NCBI GenBank assembly: GCA_001986395.2
Contig: MQVO02000313.1
Coordinates: 1-10,363, forward strand
DNA: 10,363 nucleotides
Origin: Irpex lacteus
Taxonomy: Eukaryota; Basidiomycota; Agaricomycetes; Polyporales; Irpicaceae
Reading direction: 5' to 3'
Shown here: positions 1 to 6,368 of the stretch, one piece after another
Numbering within the stretch: position 1 is the first letter of the stretch
Layout of the letters: each line of letters opens with the position of its first letter
Notes under the pieces: generated by a model
Database searches by the model: none
Seen by the model: only the letters and a program-made list of their open reading frames with translations
Told to the model about the DNA's origin: nothing
Position numbers and translations under genes: made by a program

Positions 1-171
1 ACCCTATCTTCTAGGTGATATGATAAGAGTTCTCCCTCAATTATAAAAAGAATAGGGGAGAAATAAAAGTTTTTTTGGGAGAATGCTCAAACAACCAAAC
101 CTTTTTTATTTACAGGGTAAGGCTCTCCTTCTACAAAGATGATTAGTTTTATTTGCTAAATTTAGTCATTT
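1..171. other. AT-rich spacer, no gene seen
   Basis: No tRNA, rRNA or convincing coding frame was seen on either strand. The minus strand carries a short open stretch (about 140-30, allowing TGA as Trp) that could be a decayed tail of the homing endonuclease beyond the hairpin element at 172-261, but I could not match it to any family motif. Confidence 0.5.
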
Positions 172-261
172 CACCATAAAACTAGTTATAATTAATTATC
201 CCGGTATTTATTAAAATTTAATTAAATTAAATTTTAATTAGAGCCTAGTTTTTTGGGGTGG
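172..261. repeat. Double-hairpin repeat element, copy 1
   Basis: The outer arms are CACC-AT-AAAACTAG on the left and CTAGTTTTTTGGGGTG on the right, which pair imperfectly. Inside is a long near-palindrome of A and T centred near 226 (about 13 bp per arm). Positions 208-252 are identical to 10196-10240, a 45-nt match, so this is a true copy of the element at the right end of the window. The stop codon of the minus-strand endonuclease remnant (263-265) lies just outside its right edge. Confidence 0.85.
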
Positions 262-262
262 A

Positions 263-960
263 TTAACAGAAAAATGGTATGATTTTTTCAAAATTATCCT
301 TAAATTTAAGACATTGATAATCAACCCTAGTTCGTTTAAATATAAGAATATGTACCCGCAACCAGAGAAAATCAATTAAACTTCTAATCAGAATCTCATC
401 CCTTCTATTTTTAGTTATACAAAATACTAATTTTACGTAAAACCCAAAAGAAGTCTTGTTTTCAGTTATCGAGAAACAACCATCTCCAGATGTTAAACCC
501 GCCGTTCAATAAGGATGTGGAATATTTGTATTTACAGATAAAGGTTTTAAGGCTGGCATAGTGTTAGGAAAAGCAACCTTTAATGATTCGGTTATACCAT
601 GGTTTACATAAGCTTTAATAAAGATAATCTACTGTAAACCTTCCATTGTTAAATGTTCTTTAGCATTAATCATGTTTACTACGGATATAAAAATAAGGAA
701 ATCACCTAACTTTTGAGTTATTTAAAGGATATTTGACAAAGTGATGACTGTAGTTATATCTTCCATAGAAGATACAAAGTATTCACAGTTTTTATCCACA
801 GATATTCTACCTACACCTCCAAAATAAGATTGAATCTTTTGCAATAAGGTAAGTCTAGCAAATAAGACAGTTTGATAAGACACATTCTACATGTCAACCT
901 ATACGAGTTTTCGTAGTCCTTCAAATTTAAATCAGAATTTATTTTAAATTGCGCTTGAAT
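263..960 (-). pseudogene. LAGLIDADG homing endonuclease remnant A
   Basis: Read from 960 downward this is a decayed double-motif LAGLIDADG endonuclease, a DNase that spreads its host intron by cutting intronless alleles. Recognisable blocks in order are IQAQFKI, QSYFGGVGRISVDKNCEYF, TQKLGDFLIFISVVNMINAK, the inter-domain linker ending NIPHPYW, and the second motif GLTSGDGCFSI followed by an ENKTSFGFYVKL strand. The W of HPYW is TGA, read as Trp in the fungal mitochondrial code. The gene is broken: a frameshift lies before QSYFGG, another near 725, and an in-frame TAG follows MEGLQ. The first LAGLIDADG motif is not recognisable upstream of 960. The frame ends FFC-stop, 2 nt from the hairpin element at 172-261, so the usual C-terminal part is missing. 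No host exon or intron core was identified next to it. Confidence 0.85.
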
Positions 961-1084
961 CTCTCATTGATAAATTTATTCTTATCAATTTTTATTTGTG
1001 AAAAAGTCTAGGGAAATACTATCCAAGTTGGACCCTGGGAGATAACTTTCCAATAAACTTTCTCCATTTTAGAGTTGGTCCTCA

Positions 1085-1130
1085 CCCTAAAACACTAGTT
1101 AGATTTATTCTAATTCCTAGTTTTTAGGGG
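1085..1130. repeat. Hairpin repeat element, copy 2
   Basis: Arms CCCTAAAA-CACTAGTTAGA and TCTAATTCCTAGTTTTTAGGGG pair across a short AT loop. It lies between the two LAGLIDADG remnants. The minus-strand frame of remnant B runs into its right arm and stops there (TAG at 1112-1110). Confidence 0.85.
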
Positions 1131-1756
1131 ATTCCGATTTAAAAAATTAAAAATTATTTTTCTTCCTTTATTCATTTCTGCTTTTATTTTACGTATTTAA
1201 TCTAGTCCCTCTTGATTTAAATGACTTTTGTCTATCCCCCTTTTTTTAAGGATATCAGCGATTTGGATAAAATTAGAAAAATCGTTACTTTTAAGACATA
1301 AAATAGGATATTTAATAAAGAAAGGAATTATTTTATCATAAATATCACTTAACTTATGTACAACAATATCTAATAATTGAACATTTTCACCTTCAAGTAA
1401 ATGACCACATCCTAAAAAATTTTTAATATTAGTTAATAAAAATCTATCTCGAGTATGTTGAGTAATTTTAAATCTTAAAATTGTTTGATAACCTAAAGAA
1501 ATTGTTTTTGACTGTTTAATGTTGACTAAAAAACACCCCTCAGCACTAGTAAATCCTTAAATTCACATAGGGTCAGGAATAATCCAAAAAAACTAGTTAG
1601 AATTATTTCTAATGACTAGTTTTTTTTTGGGGGGTTATTAGAAACTATAGGTCTATTTACAGGAACAACTTCAGGTAAAGCTGTTTTTAATTAATCTTAA
1701 AGTCCTAAATTTAAGGATGCTTTGAATGCAATTAATTTATCTAGACCTTTTTTAGT
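1110..1756 (-). pseudogene. LAGLIDADG homing endonuclease remnant B, interrupted by a hairpin element
   Basis: On the minus strand, a decayed linker (TKKGLDKLIAFKASLNLG, then LKTALPEVVPVNRPIVSNN) is followed by a 51-bp hairpin element (1634-1584). The frame then resumes with IIPDPY, the second LAGLIDADG motif GFTSAEGCFLVNI, and a long C-terminal domain containing YDKIIPFFIKYPILCLKS and SHLNQEGLD. These blocks have the spacing of a fungal mitochondrial double-motif endonuclease. The only damage in the C-terminal half is two single-base insertions just before GFTSAEG (around CCCTATGTGAATTTAAGG) and a TAA after EGLD at 1199-1197. Past that TAA the frame continues IRKIKAEMNKG and stops inside the copy 2 hairpin. 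Two stops also sit in the linker. The N-terminal LAGLIDADG half is missing, apart from a possible scrap, TACTTTGTATCTTCTA, at 1800-1785. Confidence 0.85.
1584..1634. repeat. Hairpin repeat element, copy 3 (inside remnant B)
   Basis: The core CCAAAAAAACTAGTTAGAAT...ATTTCTAATGACTAGTTTTTT is a stem with an imperfect interior, ending in a run of six G. The core from CCAAAAAAACTAG through ACTAGTTTTTT is the same as in copy 4, and the central ACTAGT...ACTAGT part matches copy 5 in reverse complement. Skipping the element lets the minus-strand homing-endonuclease frame read SNN directly into IIPDPY, so it looks like an insertion. Confidence 0.9.
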
Positions 1757-1784
1757 CTAGTGTACCAGCAGACTGGGCCGCCTG

Positions 1785-2070
1785 TAGAAGATACAAAGTA
1801 AAGTAGAATGGTAGAATAATTGTTTGATAGTAAAAACAATAATTTAAGTAGAGTAGATTTTGGGTCATTTATAAGAAAATAACTAAAAATAAGATGAGAA
1901 GATGCAACTTCACTTAGAAAATAAAAAAAATAAAAGAATAGAATTAAAAAGAGTAAAGTTATTCATTTTATCTATTTAAGTAAAGAAGAGAGATAATCTT
2001 TACTAAATAGTAATAATATAAATAATTTGTATTCAAAGACTAAATATATCTTATAAATTTTACTAAAGAA
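1785..2070. other. AT-rich spacer
   Basis: No gene seen. The left end holds TAGAAGATACAAAGTA (1785-1800), a 16-nt match to 766-781 inside endonuclease remnant A, flanked by a short GC-rich patch (1766-1784) of unknown origin. The rest is low-complexity A/T sequence. Confidence 0.6.
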
Positions 2071-2125
2071 TACCCAAAAAAACTAGTTAGAATTATTTCT
2101 AATGACTAGTTTTTTGGTAGGGGTA
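2071..2125. repeat. Hairpin repeat element, copy 4
   Basis: TACCC-AAAAAAACTAGTTAGAA is on the left and TTCTAATGACTAGTTTTTTGG plus TAGGGGTA on the right. The central core is identical to copy 3, about 490 bp away in the same orientation, while the tips differ. Identical core with divergent tips suggests recent spread followed by end variation. Confidence 0.9.
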
Positions 2126-2234
2126 TAAGATCTGGGGTGCTCCTAAATTAAAAATTTATTTTTCTTCTAAAAGAGTAGAGTTTATCCTTTATCCGTAAAA
2201 GGGGCAAAGATGGGAGGAAGATATAAAAAGGGAA

Positions 2235-2306
2235 AAGAGCATAGTTTAATTGGTAGAATTGTGGTCTCCAAAACCTTAGGTAGGTGTTCGAGTCACCTTG
2301 CTCTTG
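2235..2306 (+). tRNA. trnW: tRNA-Trp (anticodon CCA)
   Basis: A full cloverleaf can be drawn. The acceptor stem AAGAGCA/TGCTCTT has 7 bp. The D arm is GTTT/GAAT around AATTGGTA. The anticodon stem GTGGT/ACCTT (one T-T mismatch) holds loop CTCCAAA, with T33, anticodon CCA at 2268-2270 and A37. The variable loop is AGGT, and the T arm AGGTG/CACCT holds loop TTCGAGT. The discriminator is G2306 and CCA is not encoded. CCA reads UGG by normal pairing; reading UGA would need a UCA anticodon, C34 modification or another tRNA. This matters because several frames in the window need TGA as Trp. The gene starts about 110 bp right of hairpin copy 4 and sits directly against the truncated reverse-transcriptase pseudogene on the other strand. 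Confidence 0.92.
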
Positions 2307-2317
2307 CAAAATAAAAA

Positions 2318-2940
2318 TAATAGTTCCCTCTGTGCTCTCCAGGAAATTCAGTTCCACCATTATCCCTGCTTTTAATCATTGTTCCAATACGTGTTTGTGT
2401 CGTATCGGAGTTTTTTCATTAAGAACTTGTGGCTTATCCTGTCAAAACATTTAGCTATGTCAGCTTCCACTATTCAATGAGGGTGAATAGTTTTATCCAT
2501 AAGAATGATTATGGCAGTGACTGCGTCATGTGTGGACCTTGATTTCCTGAACCCAAAGGAGTTTTTGTCTGATTTGGCTTCTACAGCCGGGTCAATTCCT
2601 AAATGATATATTACTTGAACTGCTCGGTCAATCATTGTCGGAATACCTAACGGACGTTTTTCCTTTGAGCCTGGTTTGGTAATCATTACCCTTCTTACAA
2701 GCTGTGCTTTATAATTCTCGGGATGCTTCATTATACTATTCAGCTCTTCTATAGCTTTTAAATATTCTGTCGGACTGTTTCAGGTAATTCCATCTACTCC
2801 AGCCGTCTTACTTCCTTTGTTGGTTACAACTTTTCTTATTGCCAAAGCTTTCGCTTCAAAACTTTGCAGCAATATTCATTGTAAATTATACACTTCTTTC
2901 ATATTATTCTTCGATGTAGCAAAAACTAAAAATAAATTAA
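2318..2940 (-). pseudogene. Group II intron reverse transcriptase, N-terminal part (truncated)
   Basis: The frame is open from the ATG at 2902, and further upstream without an ATG. It shows the usual order of a group II intron RT/maturase: MKEVYNLQW, FEAKALAIRKVVTNKGSKT, AGVDGITW, then VRRVMITKPGSKEKRPLGIP, the SDKNSFGFRKSRSTHDAV block and the first catalytic strand IVEADIAKCFD. Three conserved Trp (LQW, ITW, HPHW) are TGA codons, so only the fungal mitochondrial code gives a continuous frame. After KKLRYDTNT a frameshift moves the signal to another frame, where LKAGIMVELNF and ESTEGT are readable (TGA-Trp again before LKAG). The similarity stops at EGT, exactly where PQGG should follow, about 15 bp from the tRNA-Trp gene on the opposite strand. 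The missing continuation is found upstream at 3185-3000. Non-functional as arranged. Confidence 0.9.
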
Positions 2941-2989
2941 ATTTGGGTCTCCCTATATTATAATTTATTTTAATCCTCCGGATAGTATT

Positions 2990-3185
2990 CTTTATCTCTT
3001 TCTGCCAAAAGAGGGAGTTTCAGGAGTTCTAGCTGTGATAATCATGTCGTCGGCGTATCGGATCACATTAACTCCTTGACTAATACCTTTTATCAAAGGA
3101 TTTACCAATTTAATTGTTTCTTCTAACCCGTTTAACGCAACGTTACATAAGTTGGTGACATGATTCCTCCCTGTGGCGTTCCCTC
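2990..3185 (-). pseudogene. Group II intron reverse transcriptase, catalytic part (displaced fragment)
   Basis: Starting at 3185 the minus strand reads EGTPQGGIMSPT, then after a one-base deletion LCNVALNGLE, KLVNPLIKG, and VNVIRYADDMIITARTPET. YADD (3057-3046) is the RT active-site motif; its two Asp bind the catalytic metals with the Asp of the preceding ADIAKCFD strand. After TPET the frame is disturbed again and no thumb, domain X or HNH segment follows. Instead sequence runs into the N-terminal part of an RT at 2940. The fragment starts precisely at the residue where the 2940-2318 fragment ends, with AGAGGGAAC at both break points. The two could be halves of one permuted gene or pieces of two copies. 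Upstream it abuts an atp6 remnant. Confidence 0.88.
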
Positions 3186-3203
3186 TAAGATAAAAATATT
3201 ATG

Positions 3204-3326
3204 TTATATACAAATCCACATACTTAATAACATGTGACCTGCTGTAATATTTGCTGCTAATCTTAAACCTAATGATACATTTCTAGCTAAATAAGAAATA
3301 AATTCTATTAATACTAATAAAGTATC
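3204..3326 (-). pseudogene. atp6: ATP synthase subunit 6 (atp6) internal fragment
   Basis: From 3326 the minus strand reads DTLLVLIEFISYLARNVSLG followed by LRLAANITAGHMLLS. This is the highly conserved proton-channel helix of ATP synthase subunit a, including the essential Arg in the LGLRLAANITAGH motif. Similarity ends at LLS (3222). Five further codons lead to TAA at 3206-3204, and 19 bp beyond that the sequence becomes reverse transcriptase (3185). TAA codons lie directly upstream of Asp, so both ends are lost. Intact fungal atp6 is about 250 residues; this shard covers about 35. It may be a duplicated or recombined copy, with the functional gene elsewhere. No group II intron 5' consensus is convincing at the junction. 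Confidence 0.9.
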
Positions 3327-3503
3327 TTAATAAATTTCTTTTTAATTAAAGATACAAAGTAATGAATGTAATGAATGGAATGGGTATTAAAGACATTACA
3401 ATTACATTACATAAATTAAAAATTCATTAAGGAGAGTGATATTGTTAAAATAATTCTCTTATTTTATTTTCTATTTTATTTTAAATTAAAACTAAGAACA
3501 TAG

Positions 3504-3623
3504 TTTCTGCAAGTTGTTTGGGTGGTGTTTGAATCAGCGATTGTGTATTATCATTTTGTGGATGTTGTGTGGCTATTTCTGTATGCATCAGTATATATTT
3601 GGGGATCAGATTCGATTATTTAA
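3504..3623 (+). pseudogene. cox3: Cytochrome c oxidase subunit 3 (cox3) C-terminal fragment
   Basis: The plus strand reads [20 protein letters not shown], then [19 protein letters not shown] and a TAA at 3621-3623. The block [23 protein letters not shown] is the last transmembrane helix and C-terminus of cytochrome c oxidase subunit III. Upstream of about 3504 the similarity is lost (a TAG lies just before), so the first 80% of the gene is missing. Trp is always TGG here, and the fragment is richer in G (GTG, GCG, TGG codons) than the surrounding A/T sequence. It could be the last exon of a split gene, but no upstream exon or intron core is visible in the 180 bp before the atp6 shard, so a displaced copy is more likely. 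Confidence 0.85.
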
Positions 3624-4195
3624 TGAATAACAATATAGATATAAATTACTCCCCATTATTCTTTTTTTTTTAGAGGGAGCTAGCTCCTCTATTTTAGAAA
3701 CTATCACTATCTATCTATTCAAGAGTAAAGAATAATCTTGTAAAGTAAAATAAAAGTTATATTGTTAAATTTATCTTAATTCACTTTCTTTAAATAAAAT
3801 AATTCCCCAATTTAAATAAAAAGAAATTTTAATCTTTTACTTATTTAAATTAAATAGATTTTAAGTACTATTCTATTTTTATGAAATAAATTAAAATAAA
3901 ATCTTTAACTTTTAGATTTTAACAAAGAAAAAATAATAAGAGATAAAATAAATTAGATCATATAAGAATAGGGGAGGGAGAATCTCTAAATAAATTTAAA
4001 GGAAAAAGAAATTTATCTTTACTTAATCTTTATTTATTTATTATTTAGAAATAGGGCAAGGAATAGAAGATAAATGAGATTACTGATAAAGATCTAAAAG
4101 ATAGAGAGATGTTGTTAAATGGACTTTATATTTTTATTTTAAGAGAGCTCCCTTATTCATTATTTTTCTTTTTATAATTATTTAAGCACACTTTA
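3624..4195. other. AT-rich spacer with a palindrome
   Basis: No coding similarity was found in any frame. The only structured sequence noticed is a near-perfect palindrome, AGAGGGAGCTAGCTCCTCT, at about 3672-3690, and alternating A-rich and T-rich blocks. The last 50 bp may still hold frameshifted codons of the domain X remnant. Confidence 0.6.
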
Positions 4196-4438
4196 TTATT
4201 CTTTATATCTTTCATTGCTTGTGTTGCTGAATGTGCTAGACCTCCTTTCGATAATGTTAAAGCTAAATCTTAGAATATATTGGACACGAGAAGTTATTAT
4301 TTGTTGTCCTTCGGATATTTTATAGTAACTATTAATTCCGTTAATTATTCTATTGATTTTCGTAATGGCTAAAACTTGTGGTTCTGAATAATGAGAAAAG
4401 TTTGGTTTTGGGTTATAAAGAGATGTAAGAATAGTCAT
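4196..4438 (-). pseudogene. Group II intron maturase domain X fragment
   Basis: The minus-strand frame has EPQVLAITKINRIINGINSY followed by YKISEGQQ and VQYILRFS. The pattern of an INGI-SYY helix, then a spacer and a YILRxS helix, is that of domain X, the RNA-binding maturase domain behind the RT of mitochondrial group II introns. After RFS the expected ALTLSK helix is readable in another frame (LALTLSKGGLAHSATQAMKD), so a small indel breaks the gene. The RT domains that should precede it are absent: only about 60 bp separate it from the GC-rich intron-like RNA to its right. It is thus the tail of an intron ORF left after an internal deletion. Assignment rests on motif pattern and position. 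Confidence 0.65.
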
Positions 4439-4499
4439 AGTTTATAAATAAAAAAATTATTAAAAAAAAAAAGGTACTCAATACTTCCCCAAAACTATT

Positions 4500-4800
4500 T
4501 AACTAAAAATATAGCTAGTACTGACGGTATTGATAATGTTGGTATCAGATGTATTGATAGCAATGTACGGTTTGTCCATCGATTAGGCTATTGGCCACGC
4601 CCTCTTTACCAACTCGGCGACCCTTTAAGCACAAGGTACGCTGTCGGGCGTTACCATGTTGATCCTACAAACCCGGGCATGACATTTCGGCCCCTCAGCT
4701 GCTTAAGGGCAATAGCTGCTTTAGGCTCTAAATCACTGCGGTACAACCGTTCTCTATCATCGTTCACTCGCGTTACTATTTTTCTATCACTCGGAACCAG
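4500..4800 (-). ncRNA. Probable group II intron RNA remnant (GC-rich island)
   Basis: This island is far richer in G+C than its surroundings and has no usable reading frame. On the minus strand it contains GAGTGAACGATGATAGAGAA, GCCGAAATGTCATGCCCGGG, CGCCGAGTTGGTAAAGAGGG and CGTGGCCAATAGCC. These strings resemble the structured 5' domains (domain I region) of fungal mitochondrial group II introns. It lies just upstream, on the same strand, of a domain X fragment, as intron RNA would upstream of an intron ORF. No domain V (the catalytic 34-nt hairpin) was found, so the intron is incomplete. The identification is by recall of such sequences and by context, not alignment. Confidence 0.45.
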
Positions 4801-4801
4801 T

Positions 4802-4844
4802 CCCCAAAAACACTAGTCATTAGAAATAATTCTAACTAGTTTCC
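4802..4844. repeat. Hairpin repeat element, copy 5 (inverted)
   Basis: CCCCAAAAACACTAGTCATT...AGAAATAATTCTAACTAGTTTCC. Its ACTAGT-to-ACTAGT core is the exact reverse complement of copies 3 and 4, so this copy is in the other orientation. The right arm is shortened (TTTCC instead of TTTTTGG). It separates the RT N-terminal remnant from the GC-rich intron-like island, and on the minus strand supplies the final GGA AAC TAG of that RT frame. Confidence 0.88.
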
Positions 4845-5299
4845 AATACTTAAATCGTAACCTAATTGTAATACTCTTTCCATAATTTTGATTACAGATC
4901 CATACTTCATTGATCTATGCCAAGTTGGATATACATGATTAAAATTTGCCGCTTGGAAGGTGCACTTTTTAATAGATATCTACTTATCGCCCAAAATTTG
5001 GCTGGGTTGTTTCTACTTAACACCAATCTTTGTAATTGATGTTCAATATATCTATTTATAGATTTATTGTTATAAAATTCCTTGTCAAACAATGGCTCAA
5101 ATTCTCTTTTTTAGATATTGGCTTTGGTGAACACAGGATGATATTTGGATAGCATTTTGATTTTAAATCTTCTTACGTTGGGTAATGATTTAAACACAGT
5201 TGGTTCCACTGCATTTGCTACTGGGTCCAGTTTTAGCAGATTAGTAATATTTAACTTACTAATAAGGTACTGCAGGAAAGGCAATACTAACTTTATTTT
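4836..5299 (-). pseudogene. Mitochondrial intron reverse transcriptase, N-terminal region (second type)
   Basis: The minus strand is open from 5299 with LDPVANAVEPTVFKSLPNVR, MLSKYHPVFTKANI, one TAA (5113-5111), then REFEPLFDKEFYNN, RYIEHQLQRLVLSRNNPAKF and WAISRYLLKSAPSK. After a one-base shift near 4955 it continues FNHVYPTWHRSMKYGSVIKI and MERVLQL. The block NPxxFWxxxRYLLKS...xxxPxWHRSMKxGSVxKI is what I recall from the region before the RT domain in fungal and plant mitochondrial group II intron proteins. It is a different type from the RT at 2318-3185. The frame ends at hairpin copy 5, where the RT core should begin. One stop plus one frameshift make it non-functional. It may belong with the domain X fragment at 4438-4196. 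Confidence 0.65.
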
Positions 5300-5422
5300 T
5301 TAAACTATCGCTATTTCCTTTAAGATTAAAACTAAAGATAACAAAACTTTTCTCATCAGATTAAAATTTGTGAAATTATAAAAGACTTTGTAATTTTTTC
5401 AACAGCACTTACAACGATCATC

Positions 5423-5569
5423 TTAATCCAGCAGATGATTGGCATAGTCCGTGTATCCATCTTCGTCATACTTTGTGAAGGGTGTTTCCATCTTCATCAT
5501 TTCTTTTCGCAATTTCGTGTACTGAATCCGGCTAACTTGTTCCGTGAAACCTCTCGGCAACCAGGGTAA
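5423..5569 (-). pseudogene. Unrecognised coding fragment upstream of the RT remnant
   Basis: A 48-codon open stretch on the minus strand without an ATG at its start reads LPWLPRGFTEQVSRIQYTKL, then RKEMMKMETPFTKYDEDGYT and DYANHLLD before TAA. Its protein-like, charged composition and base content differ from the surrounding A/T spacer, so I take it as coding-derived. I do not recognise a family. It lies upstream of the RT N-terminal remnant on the same strand, separated by about 120 bp with several stops, and could be the N-terminal extension of that intron protein. Confidence 0.4.
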
Positions 5570-5643
5570 TTATTTAGAATTGAGGAGAAACATCTTGGAA
5601 AATTATTTTATTTATTAATACTAAATAATATTAACAATAAAAG

Positions 5644-5677
5644 AGATTATAACATTTTATCCAAAATGTTATAATCT
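5644..5677. terminator. Perfect 15-bp hairpin
   Basis: AGATTATAACATTTT, loop ATCC, then AAAATGTTATAATCT: a perfect 15-bp stem with a 4-nt loop, unlike the ACTAGT element family. It sits between the minus-strand fragments and the orf271 region. It could be an RNA-processing or termination structure, but the sequence does not show which. Confidence 0.5.
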
Positions 5678-5679
5678 TC

Positions 5680-5966
5680 TTCCGGAAAATGTGTTAAGGT
5701 CTTGAGTAGCGAGTGAATTATCTACTTCTTTCCTTTTTGTCTAATCTGCTTTATTTAAAGGAGATCGACAAGAATGCTTCACAATTAATCTTCAATTTAC
5801 TTTATTAATTATTAATTTAATGAAAGAAAATAAAAAGATTGTGGCAGCATCCAACATGGATTCTAAATATTTTTATTGTTACAGTGACTAAATAATTTAT
5901 AGTGTATTTTATAAATTATTTTATCTCATTCTTGTAAATATAAACTGGCAAGGTCATTTAAATAAT
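5680..5966. other. AT-rich spacer
   Basis: No gene seen on either strand. A second weaker stem (AAATAATTTATA with TATAAATTATTT, about 5891-5925) is the only other structure noticed. Confidence 0.55.
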
Positions 5967-6010
5967 ACCATAAAACTAGTAATTAGAAAGAATTATAACT
6001 AGTTTTAGGT
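5967..6010. repeat. Hairpin repeat element, copy 6
   Basis: ACCATAAAACTAGTAATTAG on the left and ATAACTAGTTTTAGGT on the right form the stem. Its left tip ACCATAAAACTAGT matches that of copy 1. No gene lies against either side. Confidence 0.82.
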
Positions 6011-6183
6011 AAAGGTTAATTATAAAATAAACCTGATAACCGTAGCCGTTTTGTTTTGATGAGATACATACAATCTTCTAATTACTAAAATAGATATGTA
6101 AAATCAATTTTAATTAATTAGAGTAGTAAGTAATTTGGTTTTTTTATCCTTTCCTTAATTAATAAAGGTTGGGGAGAACCAAT

Positions 6184-6246
6184 CCTAAAAACTAGTTATA
6201 ATTCTTTCTGTCCACCCACTTTAGTGGGGTCCTAGTGTTTTTTAGG
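6184..6246. repeat. Double-hairpin repeat element, copy 7
   Basis: The outer stem CCTAAAAACTAG / CTAGTGTTTTTTAGG encloses a second small GC-rich hairpin, CCCAC-TTTA-GTGGG, so this copy has two stacked hairpins like copies 1 and 8 but with a different inner hairpin. It is the last element before orf271. Confidence 0.85.
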
Positions 6247-6368
6247 TTATGGAATATTAGTTCAACTCTGATATGTCTTATCAAGCCTGTAATAACAACT
6301 TGTTACAGTTACCTATTCATGAGTTATTCGTGACTATTTCTACATATGTATAAAAAAATATGTTTAAA

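Noticed and set aside
172..2125. CRISPR-like array made by the repeated hairpins
   Set aside because: The copies are irregularly spaced, occur in both orientations and differ in interior; spacers are hundreds of bases and contain gene remnants.
2148..2360. Minus-strand frame of 70 codons starting MVELNF
   Set aside because: Its first 15 codons are the frameshifted continuation of the reverse transcriptase; the rest is antisense of the tRNA-Trp gene and spacer. Not a separate gene.
2474..2731. Minus-strand 85-codon frame as a stand-alone protein
   Set aside because: Both ends are artefacts: its ATG is internal and its TGA stop is a conserved Trp of the reverse transcriptase when read with the mitochondrial code.
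3180..3222. GTATGTGG after the atp6 LLS codons as a group II intron 5' splice site
   Set aside because: It only loosely fits the GUGYG consensus, and RT catalytic-core sequence begins about 37 bp later, leaving no room for domains I-III.
3672..3690. Palindrome AGAGGGAGCTAGCTCCTCT as a further copy of the hairpin family
   Set aside because: It lacks the A-run arms and ACTAGT; it is a lone palindrome with no second copy noticed.
4545..4575. Group II intron domain V ending in GTACGGTTT (plus strand)
   Set aside because: The complementary 5' strand (AAACCGTAC-like) is absent on the other side of the putative loop, so the catalytic hairpin cannot form.
4560..4640. tRNA-like string GCCGAGTTGGTAAAGAGG on the minus strand
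   Set aside because: It resembles a D arm, but no matching acceptor stem or T arm can be drawn; it fits better as part of the structured intron-like island.
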